From Planctomycetota bacterium (GTDB taxonomy: Bacteria > Planctomycetota > UBA1135 > GCA-002686595): a stretch of 64,000 nt of DNA. Below are positions 25,576 to 33,500 of the stretch, one piece after another. The notes beneath the pieces are model-generated. The model had not been told where the DNA came from, searched no databases, and saw nothing but the letters and a program-made list of their open reading frames with translations. The stretch is taken from NCBI GenBank assembly GCA_020638875.1, contig JACKHS010000002.1, forward strand, positions 124,001 to 188,000, written 5' to 3'. The position numbers were made by a program, and so were the translations under genes. Position 1 is the stretch's first letter. The number at the start of each line of letters is the position of its first letter.

Positions 25576-25997
25576 TCATCTTCCTCCAGCGTGCTCGTGT
25601 CCATCAGCGAGACGCGCTCGGCGACTTCGCGCTCGAGCGACTGGGAGACCAGCTCGCAGGCCGAGCCGATCGTCTCGCGCGCCAGGCTGACGTAGACGTA
25701 CTTGCCCGAGCGCCGTGTCTTGACCAGGCCGGCGGCGGTCATCTTCGCGAGGTGCTGCGAGAAGGCCGCGCGGGAGATGCCCGCCAGGTTGGCCAGCTCC
25801 GAGCTGCCGACCTCGCCCCCGTACTTGTGCAGGTGGTGCAGCAGGAAGAGGCGGATGGGGTGGCCCATCGTCTTGCAGATGTGGGCCTGCATCTCGAGAA
25901 GGCGCTTGCGGCGCGAGGAGACGCCCTTCGGGCTCGTGAGACTCTCGGCGGGGTTGCGAGCCTCGCGAACGCCGGCGTCACGTTCTGAGTTCTTCAT
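25572..25997 (-). CDS. ArsR/SmtB-family transcriptional repressor of the sulfur operon
   Basis: A 141-residue winged-helix regulator. The core reads CKTMGHPIRLFLLHHL at residues 47-62, then SSELANLAGISRAAFSQHLAKM and GLVKTRRSGKYVYVSL. It lacks the CxC metal site of classical ArsR but has two cysteines, one before the HPIRL helix and one in the last helix (IGSACEL). These are near, though not at, the sites used by persulfide sensors such as BigR and SqrR. A thiol-based sulfur sensor is therefore possible. Start ATG 25997; the longer upstream frame is Pro/Arg-rich noise. First gene of the operon, so autoregulation is likely; divergent from egtB. Confidence 0.88.
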   Translation of the reverse strand: MKNSERDAGVREARNPAESLTSPKGVSSRRKRLLEMQAHICKTMGHPIRLFLLHHLHKYGGEVGSSELANLAGISRAAFSQHLAKMTAAGLVKTRRSGKYVYVSLARETIGSACELVSQSLEREVAERVSLMDTSTLEEDE

Positions 25998-26160
25998 GTG
26001 TGCAATTGTCGACCTGTGCGTCCCGTAGTCGCCTCGGCAGGGGGCGTAGCGCGGTGGGTAGGACTGCGCAGGGCGCTCCCGAGCAGGGGGCAGAGGCCCG
26101 CAGGGGCCGAGATCGGCCGCCGCCGTTGCCACCCGCGGACGCTCCGCCTAGGGTCCGGGG

Positions 26161-27420
26161 GTGCCCTCGCTCCAAGCCGACCCCCTGCAGGGCGCGCTCC
26201 GGGAGGTCCGCGCCCGCACGCAGGAGCTGGCCGCGTCCCTGAGCGCCGAGGACCAGCAGGTCCAGGCCTTCCCCGAGGCCAGCCCGACCAAGTGGCACCT
26301 GGGCCACACGACGTGGTTCCTCGACCGCTTCGTGCTGCGCGAGCACGCGCCCGCGGGGCAGGTGATGCCCGAGGCCTGGGACGAGCTCTTCAACAGCTAC
26401 TACGAGGGCGTGGGCAAGCGCTTCGAGCGCGCGCGCCGCGGCTGTCTCTCGCGCCCGGCGCTCGACGAGGTGCTCGCGTGGCGCGCCGCGGTCACCGAGC
26501 GCGTCGACGCCCTGCTGCCGGGCGCCGAGCCGCGCGCACGCGAGCTCGTCGAGCTCGGGCTGCACCACGAGATGCAGCACCAGGAGCTGCTGCTCACCGA
26601 CGTGCTCGCGAACTTCTCGGTGCACCCCGCCGCGCCGGCGTGGCGCGCGACGCCGCCCGACGCGCCGCGCGAGACGCTCGAGGCGCCGCGCTGGATCGCG
26701 TTCGAGGGCGGCCTCGTCCACAGCGGCGCCGAGGGCGACGGCTTCTGCTTCGACAACGAGCTCCCGCGCCACCCGGTGTGGCTCGCGCCCTTCGAGCTGC
26801 GCGACACCTTGCTCACCAACGGCGAGGCGCTCGCCTTCCTGGAGAGCGGCGGCTACGACGACCATCGCCCCTGGCTCGCCGACGGCATCGCGTGGGTGCG
26901 CGCGGAGGGCGTGCGCGCGCCGGCCTACTGGCGCGAGGAGAACGGCGCGTGGTTCACGCACACGCTCTACGGGCTGCGGCCGCTCGACCTCGACGCGCCG
27001 GCGACGCACCTCTCCGCGTACGAGGCCGACGCGATCGCGACGTGGCTCGGCGCGCGCCTGCCCACCGAGCACGAGTGGGAGCACGCCGCCGCGCCGAGCG
27101 ACCCGGCGACGCTCGGCCGCTGGCACGCGCACGGGCCGCTCTGGCCGCGCCACGGCGAGCGCGCCGCGAACGGCCTGCGCGGTCTGTGGGGCGAGGTGTG
27201 GCAGTGGACGCGCAGCGCGTACCTCCCCTACCCCGGCTACCGCCCGGCCGCCGGCGCGGTCGGCGAGTACAACGGCAAGTTCATGGACGGGCAGTGGGTG
27301 CTGCGCGGCGGCTCCTGCGCCACGCCGCCCGGGCACGTGCGCGCGTCCTACCGCAACTTCTTCTACCCGGCGCAGCGCTGGCAGTTCACGGGCGTGCGCC
27401 TCGCGCGCGACCCGCGTTGA
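26161..27420 (+). CDS. egtB: Ergothioneine biosynthesis sulfoxide synthase EgtB
   Basis: A 419-residue non-haem iron enzyme joining trimethylhistidine (hercynine) with cysteine or gamma-glutamylcysteine under oxygen. The N-terminal DinB-like half carries the iron ligands: His in KWHLGHTTWF (about 46-49) and HHEMQHQE with the HxxxH pair 136/140. The C-terminal FGE-sulfatase fold follows from about 170, ending in GEVWQWTRSAYLPYPG, VLRGGSCATP and YRNFFYP. Start GTG 26161. It is 163 bases from the divergent ArsR gene and 85 bases before egtD. No egtA, egtC or egtE is adjacent. Confidence 0.95.
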   Translation: MPSLQADPLQGALREVRARTQELAASLSAEDQQVQAFPEASPTKWHLGHTTWFLDRFVLREHAPAGQVMPEAWDELFNSYYEGVGKRFERARRGCLSRPALDEVLAWRAAVTERVDALLPGAEPRARELVELGLHHEMQHQELLLTDVLANFSVHPAAPAWRATPPDAPRETLEAPRWIAFEGGLVHSGAEGDGFCFDNELPRHPVWLAPFELRDTLLTNGEALAFLESGGYDDHRPWLADGIAWVRAEGVRAPAYWREENGAWFTHTLYGLRPLDLDAPATHLSAYEADAIATWLGARLPTEHEWEHAAAPSDPATLGRWHAHGPLWPRHGERAANGLRGLWGEVWQWTRSAYLPYPGYRPAAGAVGEYNGKFMDGQWVLRGGSCATPPGHVRASYRNFFYPAQRWQFTGVRLARDPR

Positions 27421-27505
27421 GCGCGCGCCCGCGCGCCGCCGCGCGCGCGACGAAAGACCCTCGGTCGCCCGTCCCAGCGCGGGGGCCACGACGCAAGGCA
27501 CCGAC

Positions 27506-28462
27506 GTGACCACCACCCGAGATCGCACCCGCTGCAGCGACGAGTTGCGCGACGTCCTCACCGGCCTGCGGGCCGACCCACCGCGCCTCGCGCCGCGTTG
27601 GTTCTACGACGACCTGGGCTCGGCGTTGTACGAGGCCATCACGCGCCTGCCGGAGTACTACCCGACGCGCGCCGAGCTCGAGCTGCTGCGCGTGCACGGC
27701 GCCGAGATCGCGGCGCGCCTGCCGCGCGGAGCCCGGCTCGTCGAGCTGGGGTCGGGGAGCGCCGAGAAGGCCTCGCTGCTGCTCGCGCCGATGGCGGCGC
27801 CCGAGTCGTACCGCCCGGTCGACGTCTCCGCCGCGGCGCTCGCCGAGACGGTGCGCGCCGCGCGCGCGCGCTTCCCCGCGCTCGACGTGCGCCCGCACCG
27901 CGCGAGCTTCGCGGACGCGCGCGCGTTCGGCGCGCTGCTCGACGAGCTGGCGGGCGACGCGCCGCTCGTGCTGTACTTCTCCGGCAGCACGCTGGGAAAC
28001 TTCGAGCGCGCCGCCGCGGCCGCGTGGATGCGCGAGCTCGCGCAGCACGTGCCCGCCGGCACGCGCTTCCTGCTCGGCCTCGACCTCGTGAAGGCCGAGC
28101 GCCGGCTCGTCGACGCCTACGACGACGGCACGGGCGTGACCGCGGCCTTCAACCGCAACGCGCTCGCGCACCTCAACCGCCGCTTCGGCGCGGACTTCGC
28201 GCCCGCGCGCTGGCGCCACGAGGCGGTCTGGAACGCCGAACGCCAGCGCATCGAGATGTGGCTGCGCACCGACGCGCCGCAGGTCGTGCACGTCGGGGAC
28301 GAGCGACTCGTCTTCGACGCCGGCGACGGCATCCACACCGAGAGCTCGCACAAGTGGACGCGCGCCGCGGTCGAGCGCCTGATCGAGGGCTCGCCCTGGC
28401 GACTCGACGGGTGGTGGACCGACCCGCGCGGCGACTTCGCCGAGGCGCTGCTGGTGCGCTGA
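27506..28462 (+). CDS. egtD: L-histidine N-alpha-methyltransferase EgtD
   Basis: A 318-residue SAM-dependent methyltransferase that trimethylates histidine to hercynine, the first step of ergothioneine synthesis. Family marks are the N-terminal RWFYDDLGSALYEAITRLPEYYPTRAE, the SAM loop LVELGSGSAEKASLLL and FSGSTLGNFE. The C-terminal EMWLRTD and ESSHKWTRA stretches complete the histidine pocket. GTG start at 27506. Together with egtB it makes the minimal two-gene pathway. It ends 18 bases before a strong terminator. Confidence 0.96.
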   Translation: MTTTRDRTRCSDELRDVLTGLRADPPRLAPRWFYDDLGSALYEAITRLPEYYPTRAELELLRVHGAEIAARLPRGARLVELGSGSAEKASLLLAPMAAPESYRPVDVSAAALAETVRAARARFPALDVRPHRASFADARAFGALLDELAGDAPLVLYFSGSTLGNFERAAAAAWMRELAQHVPAGTRFLLGLDLVKAERRLVDAYDDGTGVTAAFNRNALAHLNRRFGADFAPARWRHEAVWNAERQRIEMWLRTDAPQVVHVGDERLVFDAGDGIHTESSHKWTRAAVERLIEGSPWRLDGWWTDPRGDFAEALLVR

Positions 28463-28480
28463 GCCGAGCTTCCGCGGGAA

Positions 28481-28523
28481 CGACGAGGACCCCGGCGAGG
28501 CGCGCTCGCCGGGGTCCTCGTCG
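28481..28523. terminator. Very strong bidirectional terminator between egtD and the spondin-like gene
   Basis: A 19-base stem (28481-28499 with 28505-28523) is perfectly complementary around a five-base loop. It sits exactly between two converging genes, 18 bases from each stop. T runs are absent, but the stem stability alone is exceptional for the window. Confidence 0.75.
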
Positions 28524-28540
28524 CGCGGGCGCCGCGGAGC

Positions 28541-29218
28541 TCAGGGCCCGACGCGCTCGAAGGTGACCTGCGCGACCTCGCCGTTCCAGTCGAAGTCCTC
28601 GGGCGCGAGGTTGCCCTGACCGTGGATGCCCTCGTGGATGCGCACGTAGCCCTCGGCGGGCGCCGCGTCGTGCACGTGGTTGCCGCACGGCGGACCGGGC
28701 ACGAACGCGCAGTCCTCGCTGTTGCGCTCGCTGCCCGCGTCGTACGCGCGCGCGAGGTGCGTGCTCTTCATCTGCGGCGCCGGGACGTCGCGCAACGCGA
28801 AGAAGCCGTCGTTGGTCGAGACGAGCATGCCCGCGACGCTGAAGTACGGGTGGTCGCTGTCGGTCAGCACCGTCGTGGTCATCGACTGACCGGGCATCAG
28901 CGCCGCGCCCGAGTCACCGACCCAGCGCACGCCGTTCAGCATCGTGAGCTCGGCCTCGACGAGCGACGGGTCGCCCTCCTCGGCCAGGTGCGCGAGGCCC
29001 GGCGACGCCGGCGCGCCGAGCTCGAACAGCCGCGCGCTCGAGTCGTGCGCGACGATCAGCGTGGGCGCGAAGATCTGGCCCTTGGTGACGTTCGTGACCG
29101 TCACGCGGTAGCGGTGGTTGACGGCGGGCGCGGCGGGGCGCGCCGTGCCGGCGCTCCAGAGCGTGGCGAGGGCGGCGCAGGCGGCGGTGGAGAGGACGAG
29201 AGTGCGACGGACGTTCAT
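28541..29218 (-). CDS. Exported spondin-domain protein
   Basis: A 225-residue protein with a signal peptide (MNVRRTLVLSTAACAALATLWSAGTA). A single spondin_N-like domain follows: RYRVTVTNVTKGQIFAPTLI near the start, then PGQSMTTTVLTDSDHPYFSVAGMLVSTNDGFFAL and GNHVHDAAPAEGYVRIHEGIHG. In bacteria such domains occur as small secreted proteins of unknown role; calcium or surface binding is sometimes inferred from the animal homologues. It is transcribed alone and converges with egtD. Confidence 0.85.
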   Translation of the reverse strand: MNVRRTLVLSTAACAALATLWSAGTARPAAPAVNHRYRVTVTNVTKGQIFAPTLIVAHDSSARLFELGAPASPGLAHLAEEGDPSLVEAELTMLNGVRWVGDSGAALMPGQSMTTTVLTDSDHPYFSVAGMLVSTNDGFFALRDVPAPQMKSTHLARAYDAGSERNSEDCAFVPGPPCGNHVHDAAPAEGYVRIHEGIHGQGNLAPEDFDWNGEVAQVTFERVGP

Positions 29219-29310
29219 GGTGGCCTCCGAGAGAGGGTTGCGTGAGTGAAGGCCCCAGCGGGCCGCAGGCCATCCTCCGCGTCCGCGCGCGGCCGTTCCT
29301 CACGCGGAGG

Positions 29311-30783
29311 TCACGCCGCGCTGGAGTTTCCGTCACGCTCCGCGCCGCCGAGCACGAAGTGGAACGTGCAGCCCGCGCCCTCCTCGCTGCGCACGGCCAC
29401 CGCGCTGTCGTGCAGCTCGAGCACGCGCCGCGTGATCGCGAGCCCGAGCCCGGTGCCCGGCGCCAGGTCGCGCCCGCGGCCGCGGAAGCGGCTCTCGAAG
29501 ACGTGCGGCAGCTCGGCCGCCGGGATGCCCGGACCGTCGTCCTGCACCGACCAGCGCACGCCGCCGCGCGCGCGCGCGAGCTGCACGCGCACCTCGCCGC
29601 CCGTGGGCGTGAACTTCAGCGCGTTGTCGAGCAGGTTGGAGAGCGCGCGCTCCATCAAGCCGAGGTCGGCGACCACCTCGGGCAGCTCGCGCGGCATGCG
29701 GCACACGAGCCGCACGCCGCGCCGCGTGGCGCGCGGCCGCAGCCCTTGCAGCACGTCCTGCGTCAGCTCGCCGAGGTTGAAGCTCTCGGGCCGCGGCCGC
29801 ACGTCGCCGGCCTCGAGCCGCGCGAGCTCGAAGAGCTGCGACACGAGCCGCGCGAGGTGCTGGCTACGACGCCGCGCGACGTGCAGGTACTGCGCGCGCG
29901 CCGCGGGCTCGAGCCCCTCGCCCTCCTCGAGCAGCTCGAGGTAACCCTGCAGCGACGCGAGCGGCGTGCGCAGGTCGTGCGAGACGCTCGCGACGAACTC
30001 GCGGCGCTCCTCGTCGGCGCGCTCGAGGCGCTGCACCTGCTCGTGGATGCGCTTCGCCATGCGCTCGTAGGTGCGCGCGAGGTCGCCCAGCTCGTCGTCG
30101 CGCTCGCGCAGGCTCGGCGGCAAGCTCGTGCGCTCGGCGCCGATCGCCGCGTGCAGCTCGCGCAGCGGCCGCGTGAGGCGCCGCGCGAAGAACACGCCCG
30201 CGGCGAGGCCGACGAGCAGCAGGCCCGCGCCCGCGGCGGCGATCACGGTCCGCTCGCGCACGCCGCGCAGCGGCCCCGCGGTCGCGCGCCACGCCTCCCC
30301 GCCGATCACGACGTAGACGTAGCCGCGCCGCGCTCCGCCCTCCTCGAGCGGCCAGACGCTGATCGGCGAGCGCGTGCCCGGCGCGCGCGGGTCGTCGCCG
30401 AGCTCGCCGGCGGCCTCACCGCGCAGCGCGGCCGCGACCGGCGCGAGGTCGACGTGACTCATGCGCACGTGCCCCTCGGGCGCGTCGTAGGCGAGGATCG
30501 CGCCGGCGTCGTCGAGCAGGTACACCTCGAGCGCGGGGTTCACCGACATCACGTGCATCAGCATCGCGCCCAGCTCGTCGCGGTCGACGCCTTCCGCGCC
30601 GAGCGGCACGGAGTGCTCGGCCAGGTGCCGCGCGACGTCGCGGTTGAGCTGCTGGCGCAGCTCGCGGTCGTACGTCGCGCTGCTCCACAGCCACACGAGC
30701 ACGAGCGCGCCGACGACGAGCGCCATCAGCCCGCCGAAGGCCAGCGAGAGCCGCGCGTGCAGCTCCCAGCCGCGGCGCGTCAC
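29311..30783 (-). CDS. Sensor histidine kinase (HAMP, HisKA, HATPase)
   Basis: A 490-residue membrane kinase: TM helix 1 at about residues 9-30, a periplasmic sensor of about 130 residues, TM helix 2 (VIAAAGAGLLLVGLAAGVFF), then HAMP (RRLTRPLRELHAAI). The phosphoacceptor is in FVASVSHDLRTPLASLQGY. ATP-binding boxes are NLLDNALKF, DDGPGIP and GTGLGLAI. The GTG start at 30783 overlaps the response regulator stop (GTGA), so the two are co-translated. The signal sensed is unknown. Confidence 0.93.
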   Translation of the reverse strand: MTRRGWELHARLSLAFGGLMALVVGALVLVWLWSSATYDRELRQQLNRDVARHLAEHSVPLGAEGVDRDELGAMLMHVMSVNPALEVYLLDDAGAILAYDAPEGHVRMSHVDLAPVAAALRGEAAGELGDDPRAPGTRSPISVWPLEEGGARRGYVYVVIGGEAWRATAGPLRGVRERTVIAAAGAGLLLVGLAAGVFFARRLTRPLRELHAAIGAERTSLPPSLRERDDELGDLARTYERMAKRIHEQVQRLERADEERREFVASVSHDLRTPLASLQGYLELLEEGEGLEPAARAQYLHVARRRSQHLARLVSQLFELARLEAGDVRPRPESFNLGELTQDVLQGLRPRATRRGVRLVCRMPRELPEVVADLGLMERALSNLLDNALKFTPTGGEVRVQLARARGGVRWSVQDDGPGIPAAELPHVFESRFRGRGRDLAPGTGLGLAITRRVLELHDSAVAVRSEEGAGCTFHFVLGGAERDGNSSAA

Positions 30784-31478
30784 GCCTGCGCCCCCAGGCG
30801 ATACCCGACGCCCCAGACCGTCTCGACGAGGTCGCGCGGCGCGCCGGCGGCGACGAGCTTCTTGCGCAGGCGGTTGATGTGGGAGTTGACCGTGTGCTCG
30901 TAGCCGGCGAAGGCGGTGCCCCACAGCTCCGTCAGCAGGTCGCCGCGCGTGAAGACCTCGCCAGTGCGGCGCGCGAAGAGCTCGAGCAGCTCGAACTCGC
31001 GCGCGGTCAGGTCCAGCTCGACGCCGTCCCAGCGCGCTCGGTGCCGCGCGACGTCGACCTCGAGCGCGCCCACCTCGACGCGCTCCGCTTCGCTCGCCGC
31101 GCCGTCCGCGAGCACGCTCACGCGGCGCAGGTGCGCGCGCACCCGCGCGACGAGCTCGCGATACCCGACCGGCTTGGTCAGGTAGTCGTCGGCGCCCAGC
31201 TCGAGCCCCAGCACGCGGTCCGACTCCTCACCGCGCGCGGTGAGCAGCAGGATCGGCACGCGCGGCGCCGCGCGGCGCAGCCGCCGGCACACCTCCAGCC
31301 CGTCGAGGTCGGGCAGGCCGATGTCGAGCAGCACGAGGTCCGCGCCGGCCGCGAAGGCCGCGAGCCCGGCCTCGCCGTCGCCGGCCACGGTGACCTCGTA
31401 CCCGCCGCCCGACAGGTGCAGGCGCGCGAGGTGCGCGATGTCGGGGTCGTCTTCGACGATCAGGACGCGCTCGCTCAT
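30780..31478 (-). CDS. OmpR/PhoB-family response regulator
   Basis: A 232-residue regulator. The receiver domain has the acidic pair EDD at 9-11, the phosphorylation site in LVLLDIGLPDLDG (Asp52) and the Lys in YLTKPVGYREL. The C-terminal winged helix (LTAREFELLELFARRTGEVF, HTVNSHINRLRKKL, VWGVGYRL) binds DNA. It partners the kinase gene immediately downstream. Targets are unknown; neither neighbouring gene is an obvious output. Confidence 0.95.
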   Translation of the reverse strand: MSERVLIVEDDPDIAHLARLHLSGGGYEVTVAGDGEAGLAAFAAGADLVLLDIGLPDLDGLEVCRRLRRAAPRVPILLLTARGEESDRVLGLELGADDYLTKPVGYRELVARVRAHLRRVSVLADGAASEAERVEVGALEVDVARHRARWDGVELDLTAREFELLELFARRTGEVFTRGDLLTELWGTAFAGYEHTVNSHINRLRKKLVAAGAPRDLVETVWGVGYRLGAQA

Positions 31479-31584
31479 GGCCGCGCGCTACGGCGACCGT
31501 CGCGGGGCGTGACCGCGCGCGGCGCGAGAGATCGACGCGGCGGCGCGCCTCACACAGCCGTTACGGCGGCGCGGCGGCGCAGGA

Positions 31585-33183
31585 CTACTCGGCCACCTCC
31601 GCGGGCGCGGGCTCGGGCCGCGTGACGGGCACGCGCACGACGAGGCTCGTCGCGTCCTGGCAGCCGGCGGCCCGACAGGCCTGGAAGCTCACCGTCGCCT
31701 CGACGACGCCGCCGTCGCGCTGCAGGCGCACGCGCTGCGCGTACTGCGCTTGACCGCGGATCACGGTGGTCTGGGCCTGACCGGCGAGCGGCTCGCTCGC
31801 GGGCGCCTGCAGCGCGCCGAGCGCCTCGACCTCCGCGGGGAGGGTGAGCGTCACCTCGGTCGCGGGGTGGGCGCTGCGCGGCGGCACGCTCGCGAAGACG
31901 TACCAACCGCCGCGCACGTGCAGGCGCAGCGTCAGCGTGCCCTCGATCGGCACGCTCGGGTCGGTCGACGCGCCCGGGTCGGGCTCGAACGTGCCCTCGG
32001 GGCTGACGGGGCCCGAGCGCGTGCGCGCGAACTCCAGCAGTCCGGTGGCCTGCTCGACGGTGAGCCCGGCGGGGCGGCGGTCGAGCTCGTCGCGGGCGAA
32101 GGCCTCCCACTCGAGCTCGGGGTCGTCGTCGGTCATGTCGACCCAGTCGTCGCGGATCGTGTTCAGGTAGTCGTACTGGACGCGCGCCGCGCCGGCCGCG
32201 TTCATGATGTCGGGCAGGCTCGCGAGCGTCGCCGGGTACTCGAACTCGAAGTGCGGACGAAGCGCGCCGCTGAGCTCGCGAAGGCCGGCCTGGAACTGCT
32301 CGATCTGCTCGACGAGCGCCCGCTCCAGTCCGGCGAGCTTCTCGCTGATCGTGCCGCTGTAGGCCTCGATCTTGGTGAGCACCTCCTTCATCTTGGCCTG
32401 CGACTCCGCGATCTGCTTCTCCTCCTCGAGGCCCTGCAGGTAGCCGAGCAGCATGTCCAGGCCGAAGCAGACCACCACGATGACGATCGAGACGACCAAG
32501 CCCACGACGGTCGTGCGCGAGGCTACCACCACGGCGGTCTCGGCCTCCTCGACCACGGCGGCGCTCCGGGCCACGGCGATCGCTTCGCCGGTGGATGCGG
32601 CAGCTCCCGCCTCGGTCGCAGCAGCCGCGAGCTCCTCGACCTCCGCCGCTGCCGCCGCCGCCATCTCGTCGCCCTCCGCGGTGATGCCGCTGAGCGCGGG
32701 CATCTCGATCGCGGCCTCGGCGCCCATCTCCGCGATCCCGGCCTCGAGCCCCTCGCCGATCTCGGCCCCGGCCTGGCCCGCCTCCTCGACGCCGCCTCCC
32801 TGCAGCTTCGGTCCGAGGCGGCCCTTGATGAGCTTGTACGAGTTCCACAGCACCTTGCCGACACTGCCCACGCCCACCGCGGCCAACGTGATCTGGAACG
32901 CCTCGATGGTGCCGTGCAGCTTCGGCTCCACCGGCGGCAGCGCGCGTTGCTCGCGCAGGAACTCGCGGTAGTCGGTGTCCGACAGCCGCGACGCCGCGAG
33001 CGTCAGGAGCAGCCAGTGGTTCGTGAAGAGCAGGACCTGGAAGTCGCGCAACCGCTCGTGGTAGAGACCACCGTTGAGCTCGATGTCGTCGCGGACGCGC
33101 AGGTAGCGCGCGTACGACTGCTGAAGCACTCCGTACTTCTCGCTCAGGTGGCAGAAGACATCATCCCACGGAATCGCGCTCAT
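31585..33183 (-). CDS. Unrecognised membrane protein with coiled coil, shared domain and DsbD-alpha-like C-terminus
   Basis: A 532-residue protein of unknown family. Hydrophobic patches at about 49-66 and 93-115 are followed by a long Ala/Glu-rich helical region (130-220), one strong transmembrane helix at 226-248 and a coiled coil at 250-310. Residues 334-389 (from ARVQYDYLNTIRDDWVDM to GLLEFARTR) are homologous to the C-terminus of the divergent gene at 33501. Residues 405-520 form a beta domain starting GTLTLRLHVRGGWYVF, with FQACRAAGCQD near the end, similar to the thiol domain of DsbD (C-x5-C there, C-x4-C here). A membrane-linked partner of the divergent protein is the simplest reading. 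Confidence 0.72.
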   Translation of the reverse strand: MSAIPWDDVFCHLSEKYGVLQQSYARYLRVRDDIELNGGLYHERLRDFQVLLFTNHWLLLTLAASRLSDTDYREFLREQRALPPVEPKLHGTIEAFQITLAAVGVGSVGKVLWNSYKLIKGRLGPKLQGGGVEEAGQAGAEIGEGLEAGIAEMGAEAAIEMPALSGITAEGDEMAAAAAAEVEELAAAATEAGAAASTGEAIAVARSAAVVEEAETAVVVASRTTVVGLVVSIVIVVVCFGLDMLLGYLQGLEEEKQIAESQAKMKEVLTKIEAYSGTISEKLAGLERALVEQIEQFQAGLRELSGALRPHFEFEYPATLASLPDIMNAAGAARVQYDYLNTIRDDWVDMTDDDPELEWEAFARDELDRRPAGLTVEQATGLLEFARTRSGPVSPEGTFEPDPGASTDPSVPIEGTLTLRLHVRGGWYVFASVPPRSAHPATEVTLTLPAEVEALGALQAPASEPLAGQAQTTVIRGQAQYAQRVRLQRDGGVVEATVSFQACRAAGCQDATSLVVRVPVTRPEPAPAEVAE

Positions 33184-33500
33184 CTCTCTCCTTGCGAGTC
33201 GGACTCGGGTCGCGTGCGAATCGATACCCGACGTTGACTCTGTTGGTCGAAGCCTGCACTGTCAAGCGCTCAGACCGCGCGACGACTCGCGTCGAGAGTG
33301 TTCGTCCGCGCGCGCGGCGCCGATCGCACGACAGCGGACGCGGCGCTCCGCGACGGTCCTCAGCAACGCGCGCGCGGCCGAGTGAAGATCTCGCGGTCGA
33401 TCGCTTCGCTCGCGCGCCCGAGTTCCCCTACCGCCGTGGAAGCCCCCGCCTTCGAGCTCCGAAGCGGCTCCGCGGCCCACCGACGAAGAGAGTCCGACAC
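33184..33500. other. Divergent intergenic region of the shared-domain pair
   Basis: 317 bases with no supportable gene. The first 90 bases are AT-richer than the surroundings. TTGACT at 33234 (plus strand) and TTGACA at 33265-33260 (minus strand) form a loose inverted repeat, TTGAC-n22-GTCAA, which could be back-to-back -35 boxes of the two divergent genes or a regulator site. No matching -10 is convincing. Confidence 0.4.

Noticed and set aside
33234..33262. Sigma70 promoter for the gene at 33501
   Set aside because: TTGACT is present but the hexamer 17 bases later (CACTGT) is a poor -10 and it lies over 230 bases from the start codon.
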